DNA from: CAZTYI01 sp964466185
Lineage (GTDB): Bacteria > Chlamydiota > Chlamydiia > Chlamydiales > SM23-39
Assembly: GCA_964466185.1 (NCBI GenBank)
Contig: CAYXMS010000005.1
Coordinates: 1 to 53,652 of the forward strand
DNA: 53,652 nucleotides
Reading direction: 5' to 3'
A model generated the notes under the pieces. It did not search any database. It was given only the letters and a program-made list of their open reading frames with translations, and had not been told where the DNA came from. The position numbers and the translations under genes are program-made. Positions 25,369-32,906 of the stretch are shown here, piece by piece. Each line of letters begins with the position of its first letter. Position 1 is the stretch's first letter.

Positions 25369-26475
25369 ATGTTTTTGCTTTGCCGTTTTTTGATGTTAGC
25401 TTTAATAGCAGCAGTTAGCCTTTTTTCTTTAGATCAAGTTGATAATGACTTTGATAGCATAGATCAGATTAAAACAGCTCCGGTTACAGAGCAGGGCCTA
25501 CTTTATGTGCAAGGAGAAGGTATCGCAAAAGAAGATATGTCTTCTGGATATAATGCTCCCGGCAGAATTGATTTAAGAGGTAATTGGGATTCGTACTTTG
25601 AACTTTCCTGTATTTACTGGCAGGCATTGGAAGAAGAACTTTATGTGGCTAAATCCAATATCAGCTCAACCACCAATTATCCTACAGATTTAAAATATTA
25701 CAGCATGGACTTTGATTTTAAGCCGGGGCTTAAATTTGTTATCGGCCATTGTTTGAACAATCATGACGATTGGGATTTTTTACTCAGATATATAGGGCTG
25801 CATTTAAAGGATAAAGTCGCTTATGCAAATTCTGAATACGTGACTATTCCCTGCTTTTATACCGGTGGTTCGAGTATTTATATCTCCCAGATAGTGGGCA
25901 AGTGGCGTCTTAATTTCGATATGCTGGATTTGGAAATGGGCCGTTCATTTTATATGGGAACAAGATTGATTACCCGTCCTTTTGCTGGCTTGAAAGGCGG
26001 CTATATAAAACAAAAATACCATAATAAAATTACGGATTATAATGTTAATATAGGCACATATCATCCTTATTATCATGGTAAATTGGAATCTTGGAAAATT
26101 GGCATGAAACTGGGCTGCAATAGCCAGTGGTTTCTCAGTCAGAATTTTAAAATCGATGCTAATTTGGCATTTGATCTTTTGTATGCTGATTTTAAAACGA
26201 TTTTTGATAATTTTTTGTATAGTACAACGTATAATACTACTTACAATTTGACTGGAACTAAAAATTCTAAGCTGGTACAGCCAGGGTTCGAGTTGTCAGC
26301 AGGTTTCGGCTGGGGCAGTTATTTTTTAAACTATAAAATGCATTTCAATATCGCTGTTTTATATGAATTCCAGGTTTATTTAAGAGAAAATCAGCTTTTG
26401 TTTGAGCAAGTCTATGGAGATCAGGGCGGTCTTTATTTGCATGGCCTGACAGTTACCGGCAGATTGGATTTTTAA
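25369..26475 (+). CDS. MOMP-like outer membrane beta-barrel protein
   Basis: A 368-residue protein with a signal peptide (about residues 1-20, hydrophobic up to VSLFSL). It then alternates aromatic and polar residues like a beta-barrel and ends in Phe (GLTVTGRLDF), as outer membrane barrels do. The Tyr/Trp/Gly-rich strands and spacing resemble the MOMP-like (Legionella-type OMP) families expanded in Waddlia and related chlamydiae. Four Cys residues could form disulfides. The ribosome site GGAG (25356-25359) precedes the ATG. A decayed paralogue follows. Barrel nature is fairly sure; exact family is not. Confidence 0.65.
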   Translation: MFLLCRFLMLALIAAVSLFSLDQVDNDFDSIDQIKTAPVTEQGLLYVQGEGIAKEDMSSGYNAPGRIDLRGNWDSYFELSCIYWQALEEELYVAKSNISSTTNYPTDLKYYSMDFDFKPGLKFVIGHCLNNHDDWDFLLRYIGLHLKDKVAYANSEYVTIPCFYTGGSSIYISQIVGKWRLNFDMLDLEMGRSFYMGTRLITRPFAGLKGGYIKQKYHNKITDYNVNIGTYHPYYHGKLESWKIGMKLGCNSQWFLSQNFKIDANLAFDLLYADFKTIFDNFLYSTTYNTTYNLTGTKNSKLVQPGFELSAGFGWGSYFLNYKMHFNIAVLYEFQVYLRENQLLFEQVYGDQGGLYLHGLTVTGRLDF

Positions 26476-26504
26476 GCAGCTGAAAAATTAAGGAGCAAAA
26501 AAAA

Positions 26505-26759
26505 ATGCTTTTTGAAAAAAGAGTTTTTTGCGACTTTTGTTGTGCTGATATTGGTGTTCGGCGGCGCTAGTTTAAAAGCCCAAAAAACAGATAAATCTAT
26601 AGATGTAACTTCTTATGAAACAGAAAAAAGCTGTGCTTTTTTGCCTTATCTTAGCCATGGGGAGCTGTCAATGTCGATCAAAGTGGCGGCATCGATCATC
26701 ATAATCAACACGGACTGTATTTATATGGCTTCAGTTTAAATGCCAGATTTGATTTTTAA
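26505..26759 (+). pseudogene. Collapsed paralogue of the upstream MOMP-like gene
   Basis: AGGAGC (26491-26496) is well placed for ATG 26505, but this leaves the signal-peptide frame after a few bases; the signal (KKEFFATFVVLILVFGGASL) is read from TTG 26512. About 60 codons later another frame takes over and encodes NQHGLYLYGFSLNARFDF up to the TAA at 26757-26759. That matches GDQGGLYLHGLTVTGRLDF, the end of the neighbour. So only the signal peptide and last strand of a barrel remain, with at least one frameshift and a large internal deletion. The end overlaps the converging ddl-like gene. Confidence 0.7.
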
Positions 26760-29209
26760 TAGCCTTTGTTGGCAATGAGCTCTTCAATCAGATTAGTCGG
26801 ATGAATCGGCTTTTTTTCTGCAAGACCCTGATGATAAAAAACCGTCGATGGAGTTAAGGCGGGAAGAGTATTGATTTCTATAACAAAAAGCCGGCCTGTT
26901 TTAATATTTAAAAAAGCATCGATTCTGCAATAGCCTTTGATTTTTAGTTTTTCTGCCAGGGTTTTTAAAATTTTTTTGGCTTTTTTTAAAGTTTTATCGC
27001 TGACAATTGAAGCCGGCGGCGGCGTAATATTAATGCCTGTGCCTCCCTGAAATTTTTCTTCAACAGATAAAACTTCATTTTCTGCAACAGTAATAGAAGG
27101 ATTGAAAACATGGATCTTGCCGTTTCGTTCAATTAAAGCCGTTGTAATTTCAATTAAACCGGTTTTGCTTAGATGTTTTAGTTTGCCTTCTTTAATCTTA
27201 ATGGCGTCTGTTGGAATGTATTTTTCAAATAATAAATCAGCTACTTTTTTCAGAGGCATTTCAATTCGGTTGGTTTGACCGGAAAAAGTGTTTTTTTCAA
27301 TAAAGGCAACCCGGTTTTGGATTAAGCCGATATATTTTTCTAGGTCGCGAAAAGAAAATAAATGTACAACGCCTGAAGAACAGCCATCCGATCTGGGTTT
27401 TACAATTAAACTTGTAGCCTGCAATTCTTTTAGTAGGTTTTGAAAATAGGCTTTATAGTCTTTTACTTGAAAGTTATGAAAATAATCAGTTTTTAAAATT
27501 TTCCCCGGAATAGTAAAAAGATTTTTAAGTTTTAATTTTTGAATGGTCTTTGAAGTCAGCCATTTGTCCATGCAAAGCTGTGAAATTCTATGACAGGGAC
27601 CGTTAAAGAGAATTTTTTTTTGCTTGAAAAGTTTTTGCAACTGGCCATTTTCTCCAATCCCTCCGTGCAGGCCGATAAAAATAAATTCAGATTTTTGTAC
27701 AAATTCTTCCATGCTCATTTTTTGGGGCAGCTTTTCAGCCGGAAAAGCTGCCGAGTAAAATAGGTTTAATCCCAGCCTGAGACGGACTTTTTCTTCTAAC
27801 TCTTTGAGCCTTTTGTGATCTTTTTCAGCATTTTTACAGTTTTCTAAAATTTCTTCTACGGTATGGTTCAAAGTTAAATGATAGGGCAAAGACCAGACCG
27901 TATTGTCTGGTGCTAATAAAAATGGTCGGGGCTCATAGTTTTCAGAATTTTTAAGCTTGAGCCATGTATTTGTGCCGCTCATCACAGATACCTGCCTTTC
28001 TGATGTGTTTCCGCCAAAGAGCACATGGACTGGTTTTTTTAAACAGCCTTTTAAGGTTTTTTGTGTAGACTGATTTTTTTTCTGCAGAGATGATTGAGCT
28101 AGGAAATGAGGTGAATTAGGCTGTGGATTTAAGGAAAATTTAATTTTATGGCGCCTGAGGCTATTTTCTAAGATATATTCTAAAACAGCCCTGTGCGATA
28201 GACCCACTCTGGAGGACTGTTGAAATAAAAAGCTGTTTTGCTCCATGCCGGAGATAGGATTGAAATCAGTAAAAGCAATTTGTCCATCAGGTAAAACCCA
28301 TCCATCAAATCTACCAAAATCTCTCATGTTAAAAGCTCGAAAAAGCTGTTCAGCTCCGACTTGGATTTTTTCAATAGTTAAATTATCAAAACGAGGAGGA
28401 CAGTGATAAGCCACTTGCCTAGTGGGCAGATATTTTTTTCTGAAATCAAAAAGTTGGTGGTTTTGATAATCGGTTTCAATTTCAGTCGGTAAAATTGCTG
28501 TCGGAAGGGAAAATCTGTTTTCTAAAATGATTACCGTAAATTCTTTTCCTTCTATAAAAGGCTCTAAAACCGCTCTGGTATCCATACGTTTAGAAAAAAT
28601 AAGACGGGCTTTGGCAAAAGCCTCTTGAGGATTTGCTACTGAAAAAACGCCGATTGAAGAACCTCCCGAGGCAGGTTTGACAATTGCTCTTTTTAAATTA
28701 TGTTTTTGAAAAAAACTGTTAATCGCTTGCAGATTATTCTGATCTTGATAAATTTTTAAAAGCTCAACAGGAAAAGTTAAAAAACCTAAGTCTTTTAAAA
28801 ACTGATTGGATTTATATTTGTCAAAAGCTCTTTTACAGGCAAAAGATGGAGAGCCAATAAAAGGAATTTGATGTTTTTCTAAAAAAGTCTGAAAAATTCC
28901 GTCTTCGCCAAAATTGCCATGCATTACAGGAAAAGCCAAATCTGTGTTTTTGAGGCTTGTTACAAATTCTTTTGGCGATAAAGCTCTAGCCATATCTTTT
29001 AATTTAAAATCAAAATCAGAAGGTGTATTTGAATAAAGCTGATGAGGGGAAATAGCAAAAGAGCGTTTTTTTAAATCTATATAAAAAGCTTTGATAAGAA
29101 CTTGTCTAGATGCTAAATGGTCTAATACTGATCTGGCAGAATTTAAAGAAATCCCTCTTTCTAATGAGGGCCCGCCTGTGATTAAGGATAAATGGAGTTT
29201 TTTTTTCAT
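26756..29209 (-). CDS. Tandem fusion of two D-Ala-D-Ala ligase-like ATP-grasp modules
   Basis: An 817-residue protein (ATG 29209; a TTG at 29248 is possible). Module 1 (about 1-370) begins LSLITGGPSLERGISLNSAR and has AFPVMHGNFGEDG and KPASGGSSIGVF; its metal-site region reads TDFNPISGMEQNS rather than the usual E-x-N. Module 2 (about 393-817) begins HVLFGGNTSERQVSVMSG and has FIGLHGGIGENGQ, KPRSDGCSSGVV and VIEINTLPALTPS, a good Ddl active site. D-Ala-D-Ala ligase forms the dipeptide for peptidoglycan. Chlamydiae normally carry Ddl fused to MurC, so this may be a second ligase or a different amino-acid ligase. Function of module 1 is uncertain. Confidence 0.75.
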   Translation of the reverse strand: MKKKLHLSLITGGPSLERGISLNSARSVLDHLASRQVLIKAFYIDLKKRSFAISPHQLYSNTPSDFDFKLKDMARALSPKEFVTSLKNTDLAFPVMHGNFGEDGIFQTFLEKHQIPFIGSPSFACKRAFDKYKSNQFLKDLGFLTFPVELLKIYQDQNNLQAINSFFQKHNLKRAIVKPASGGSSIGVFSVANPQEAFAKARLIFSKRMDTRAVLEPFIEGKEFTVIILENRFSLPTAILPTEIETDYQNHQLFDFRKKYLPTRQVAYHCPPRFDNLTIEKIQVGAEQLFRAFNMRDFGRFDGWVLPDGQIAFTDFNPISGMEQNSFLFQQSSRVGLSHRAVLEYILENSLRRHKIKFSLNPQPNSPHFLAQSSLQKKNQSTQKTLKGCLKKPVHVLFGGNTSERQVSVMSGTNTWLKLKNSENYEPRPFLLAPDNTVWSLPYHLTLNHTVEEILENCKNAEKDHKRLKELEEKVRLRLGLNLFYSAAFPAEKLPQKMSMEEFVQKSEFIFIGLHGGIGENGQLQKLFKQKKILFNGPCHRISQLCMDKWLTSKTIQKLKLKNLFTIPGKILKTDYFHNFQVKDYKAYFQNLLKELQATSLIVKPRSDGCSSGVVHLFSFRDLEKYIGLIQNRVAFIEKNTFSGQTNRIEMPLKKVADLLFEKYIPTDAIKIKEGKLKHLSKTGLIEITTALIERNGKIHVFNPSITVAENEVLSVEEKFQGGTGINITPPPASIVSDKTLKKAKKILKTLAEKLKIKGYCRIDAFLNIKTGRLFVIEINTLPALTPSTVFYHQGLAEKKPIHPTNLIEELIANKGY

Positions 29210-29482
29210 AAAATTGTAAAAATTTGAGTGATAAGTTTTCAATAGCAAGTTGCAAAAAATTTAAAAAATTTAATTTTTTTAAATTTTTTTGCAAAAATTA
29301 GGTTTTCTTTTAGCTTAATATTAAAAGAGAAAAATAAAGATAAGCAACTTGTTTTTTTTTAAGTAAAAAAAAAAAATTTTGGCTGGTTTGATTTTGGCTT
29401 TTAATATTAGCACTTGCTTTGTCAAACCTTACAATACTTAAGCTAAAAGAAAAATACTCTCTTTCTTAAAAAAAATAGGCTT

Positions 29483-30334
29483 TTAGACTTGTATAGGCTG
29501 AGGCGGTTTGCTTTCTAAGGCGTACTGTGCAGCAAAAGTTGTAAATAAAGGAATTGTTGTGGTAACTAAAATGCTAAAAGATAAAGTTGAGCCTATTCCG
29601 ATAAGATTGCCAATCATTAATATAAGTCCTAAGGCTGCTAGCGAAACATTGCCAGCTGTTTTCCAGATCTTTTCCCATTTTTTTGCGTTTAAGGTGTGCT
29701 GCTCAATCGGGTTTTCTACGTTTAATAAACGGGCTCTAAGTGTATTTAGTGCACGGTAGGAATTTCTGGAGTTTCTAATAAAATTGGTCATTAAAGAAAA
29801 TCCGCCGATCAGGCCAATTAGATTTAAACGGGTAAATGTAGTAACGACAGGCAGCGCTGCTTCTAAATTCAAAGATGTGACTAAATAAGGTAAATTAATT
29901 AAATTGTCACAAGTATAATTTATAGAAGAAAGGAATTTAAATCCCAATTCAGAAAGAGGGGTTTTAAGTTCTTCAGTCGGCCGGCCGTGAGCATCTAATT
30001 TTTTTTCTTTTTTAATATAAGAAACAGATGCATTAAATAATTCGCAAATTGATCCGAGCAATTCTACAGGCAAAAATGATCTTAAGACAATCTTTAGATT
30101 TTTAGAAACATTTGTAACAATAGCGTTGTTTTTTAGATCTTTGAAAAAGTGCCCGGAAATATGTAGCTTTTCTAAAGCAATTCCTGCATAAGGAGACCAA
30201 GCGATAATTTTAATAGGAACTTTAAACAGATTTTTAATTTTATAGTCTTTAATGTGTTTAACAGTATTGCTTACGCGTACTAATTCATTGCTTGTATTGT
30301 CAAAGACATTATTTAAAAATCCTATTGCTGCCAT
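29483..30334 (-). CDS. Inc-like membrane protein, architecture shared with the 7.5-kb gene
   Basis: A 283-residue protein starting at ATG 30334 with GGAGA eight bases upstream. It has no recognised enzyme domain. Weakly hydrophobic helices lie mid-protein (about 155-190), and the C-terminus holds a bilobed hydrophobic pair (about 228-250 and 252-275, VSLAALGLILMIGNLIGIG then FSILVTTTIPLFTTFAA). Like the CT529-position gene it has a soluble helical front, a Trp-containing linker (KKWEKIW here, DWENI there) and a bilobed end. The two may be paralogues of an Inc-type family secreted by type III secretion. Inference from shape only. Confidence 0.5.
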   Translation of the reverse strand: MAAIGFLNNVFDNTSNELVRVSNTVKHIKDYKIKNLFKVPIKIIAWSPYAGIALEKLHISGHFFKDLKNNAIVTNVSKNLKIVLRSFLPVELLGSICELFNASVSYIKKEKKLDAHGRPTEELKTPLSELGFKFLSSINYTCDNLINLPYLVTSLNLEAALPVVTTFTRLNLIGLIGGFSLMTNFIRNSRNSYRALNTLRARLLNVENPIEQHTLNAKKWEKIWKTAGNVSLAALGLILMIGNLIGIGSTLSFSILVTTTIPLFTTFAAQYALESKPPQPIQV

Positions 30335-30448
30335 TTAAAATCTCCTTGACTATTTTTTTTAGTCTTTTCTTGATAAAATTCTTTGGTTTTACAAGGAAAA
30401 ATATTATAAGAAATGGCAGCTATTTTTAAAAAGTTTTTTTTGAATTAT

Positions 30449-31609
30449 TTAACCCATAAAAAAGTGCTTTACTTTTTCAAAAAAAGTTTTTTGGCGAGGG
30501 TGATTGTCTTTGGTTTGGGTTTTTTCAAAGTCTTTTAAAAGCTGTTTTTGTTTATTAGATAGATTAACCGGAGTCTCAACAATAACGCGGACTAAAAGAT
30601 CGCCACTGCCACTGCCATGTACATTGGGAAAACCTTTTCCGCGAACTCTTAGGATCTTGTCATTTTGAATGCCTTCGGAAATGGAGATCCTGCAGCTTTC
30701 TTTGGTTAGTGTAGGAATATCCCTTTTACAGCCGAGAGAAGCTTCAGCAAAAGTGATGGGCAGATCAATATAAATATCATCTCCGTCTCTTTGAAAAGTA
30801 TCGTGCGGTTTTAAATGAATGAAAACATACAGATCGCCGGGCCTGCCGCCAGCTGTATTGTCGCCTTTGCCGCTCATCTTAATACGCATGCCGTCGTCGA
30901 TGCCGGCTGGAATGGCAATTTTGATTTTTTGCTTTTGGCGTACTTGCCCGCCGCCGGAACATTCCTGACAAGCACGGGTAATAATTTTACCAGCTCCTCC
31001 ACAATTAGGACAGGTGGAAGACATCGAAAAAAAGCCTCTTGATTGGAAAATCTGCCCTTGCCCCTGGCAGGCAGAACAAATTTTTATGTCTGATTTGGAG
31101 GCCGCTCCCAGGCCTTTGCAAGAAGGGCAGATTGTGTAGTTGTTTAAAAGCACTTCTTTTTCCACACCTTTTGCCGCTTCTTCAAAAGTGAGGCTCACAT
31201 CTACTTTTTTAGAACGGCCTTGTCTTTCTCGGGGGGGATTGTCAAAACCAAAAAGAGAGTCGAAAATAGAATCCGATCCCTGGCTGCCGCCAAAAGCTCC
31301 CATAAAAGTTCTTAAGGCTTCTTCCATAGATGAAAAGTGGGCGCCGCCGCCTGCTCCGCCAAAGCCGCCTGCTCCGCCAAAACCATTGGATGAAAAAGCT
31401 TCTTTGCCATACTGATCATACATCTGTCTTTTTTTAGGATCAGATAAGACCTCGTATGCTTCAGATACCTGCTTAAAAGACTTTTCTGCTTCTGGATTGT
31501 TGGGATTGCGGTCAGGATGGTATTTGAGCGCTTTTTTACGATAGGCTTTTTTGATCTCATCTGCAGAAGCCCCTTTTTCAAGGCCTAAAATTTTATAATA
31601 TTCAGTCAT
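30449..31609 (-). CDS. dnaJ: Chaperone protein DnaJ
   Basis: DnaJ delivers substrates to DnaK and stimulates its ATPase. The protein is 386 residues. The J domain (1-70) has HPD in KYHPDRNPNN. A Gly/Phe-rich linker follows (GFGGAGGFGGAGGG). Four zinc-binding CxxCxGxG repeats are intact: CPSCKGLG, CSACQGQG, CPNCGGAG, CQECSGGG. The C-terminal substrate domains end with a basic tail. The order dnaJ-rpsU-tsaB-lon matches Chlamydia CT341-CT344. No CIRCE element is visible next to it. Confidence 0.97.
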   Translation of the reverse strand: MTEYYKILGLEKGASADEIKKAYRKKALKYHPDRNPNNPEAEKSFKQVSEAYEVLSDPKKRQMYDQYGKEAFSSNGFGGAGGFGGAGGGAHFSSMEEALRTFMGAFGGSQGSDSIFDSLFGFDNPPRERQGRSKKVDVSLTFEEAAKGVEKEVLLNNYTICPSCKGLGAASKSDIKICSACQGQGQIFQSRGFFSMSSTCPNCGGAGKIITRACQECSGGGQVRQKQKIKIAIPAGIDDGMRIKMSGKGDNTAGGRPGDLYVFIHLKPHDTFQRDGDDIYIDLPITFAEASLGCKRDIPTLTKESCRISISEGIQNDKILRVRGKGFPNVHGSGSGDLLVRVIVETPVNLSNKQKQLLKDFEKTQTKDNHPRQKTFFEKVKHFFMG

Positions 31610-31750
31610 GACAAATCTTAAATTGAATTGTTAAAGTTATATTTTTTTAGCTTTTTAAAGGATAACAGAACATAGGTTTTGTAGAAAGAAAAATTAGCAA
31701 ACAAACACATAAGGTGCTAGTTTTGGGCTGGGATTAATAGAGCCGGTTGA

Positions 31751-31951
31751 TTAATAACGTTTTCTTCTTTTCGCTACCGTTTTGGCTCTTTTAACAGCTG
31801 CTTTTGATTTGGCTCTTTTCTTCACAGAGGGCTTGTCGTGAAAACGGTGGGATTTAGCAGCTTTCATAATTCCTTCTTTGTCAAGTTTCTTTTTTAAAGC
31901 ACGCAGGGCTTTGTCAATGGGCTCTCCAACGCGGACTTTTACTATGGGCAT
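31751..31951 (-). CDS. rpsU: 30S ribosomal protein S21
   Basis: S21 is a small, basic 30S protein involved in initiation. The protein is 66 residues. MPIVKVRVGEPIDKALRALK and KAAKSHRFHDKPSVKKR match the family. The C-terminus is a Lys/Arg/Ala tail (KRAKTVAKRRKRY). It lies between tsaB and dnaJ, as in Chlamydia. Confidence 0.93.
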   Translation of the reverse strand: MPIVKVRVGEPIDKALRALKKKLDKEGIMKAAKSHRFHDKPSVKKRAKSKAAVKRAKTVAKRRKRY

Positions 31952-32021
31952 GCGATCTTGGCTCCGTTTAGGTTAAGTGTTAAATAAAATAGTTTAAACA
32001 ATAATTGTAGAAAAAAACAGC

Positions 32022-32678
32022 TTATAATGCAACGGGATTCGGCTCTCTTAGATATAAAAGCTGTAGTTTTTGGGAAAGATCGAATTTTTTGTTCATGTAT
32101 TTAACATGGGTTAAATTCGCTAAATGCTCAGCATCAGGAGACTTTTCGGTAAAAAGCTGGTCAGAGATTTCCGGCAGGCGCTTTTGTAAAGCTTCTATAT
32201 TGGGTGAAATTAAAGGATAAGGATTTTTTAAAGAAAAAAGAGACTGGGTGTCTTCTAAAGAAATCAGACGGGGATGCGATTTGTAAATTATCTTACTGTT
32301 GATTCTTTCGCCTTCTAAAATATAAAATCCGCTGGTTTTAGCATCGATGATGCTGTAAAAATAAGTGTTGAAAGAGGGAATGAAAGCTTTTAAAGAACAA
32401 AAGCCAATGATCGGTATGTGCTTTCCGTAAGATAAAGCTTTGGCCATTGATGCTCCTACTCGAATGCCAGTATAAGAACCCGGTCCGGTCCCTATGCTGA
32501 TATAACCTAGATCAGCTATTTCTAAATTGCTGGTAGAAAGCAATTTTTTTAAACTGGGATAAATAGTTGTTGATAAATTGCTGTCTCCGTTTAAAGTTTT
32601 AGAAGCAATCGGCAGACCATTTAATCCAATTGATAAAAAGGCTTTTTGAGAACTGGTTTCTATTAATAAAGAATACAT
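32022..32678 (-). CDS. tsaB: tRNA threonylcarbamoyladenosine biosynthesis protein TsaB
   Basis: TsaB partners TsaD (with TsaE) to make the t6A37 modification of ANN-decoding tRNAs. The protein is 218 residues. MYSLLIETSSQKAFLSIGLN is the ASKHA-fold start, and GYISIGTGPGSYTGIRVGAS is the family hallmark. SIIDAKTSGFYIL corresponds to the conserved mid-region. It matches the CT343 position, annotated in older Chlamydia genomes as a second gcp. It is divergent from lon across 228 bases. Confidence 0.92.
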   Translation of the reverse strand: MYSLLIETSSQKAFLSIGLNGLPIASKTLNGDSNLSTTIYPSLKKLLSTSNLEIADLGYISIGTGPGSYTGIRVGASMAKALSYGKHIPIIGFCSLKAFIPSFNTYFYSIIDAKTSGFYILEGERINSKIIYKSHPRLISLEDTQSLFSLKNPYPLISPNIEALQKRLPEISDQLFTEKSPDAEHLANLTHVKYMNKKFDLSQKLQLLYLREPNPVAL

Positions 32679-32906
32679 ATTAAATTGTTTGACAAGCTTT
32701 TTTTTTCTAGGTATTTGTAAAAGCTAGATTAACATGGTTGGGATAATTGAAAAAGCTTTAAAAATTTAAAAATTGCTAATTGGCTTAAAAACAGGCCGAT
32801 AGGCTGTTGCGGCTAATCAAAAAAGCTGTTAAAGTTTTTTTGCTAATGATAGTTAAAAATTAAGAGTGTTATTGAATTAAAAAAATACTATTGAAGGGGG
32901 GCTGAT

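Noticed and set aside
29405..29420. Possible CIRCE (HrcA) element
   Set aside because: TTAGCACTT resembles one half-site, but the inverted partner nine bases on is missing, and no heat-shock gene starts nearby.
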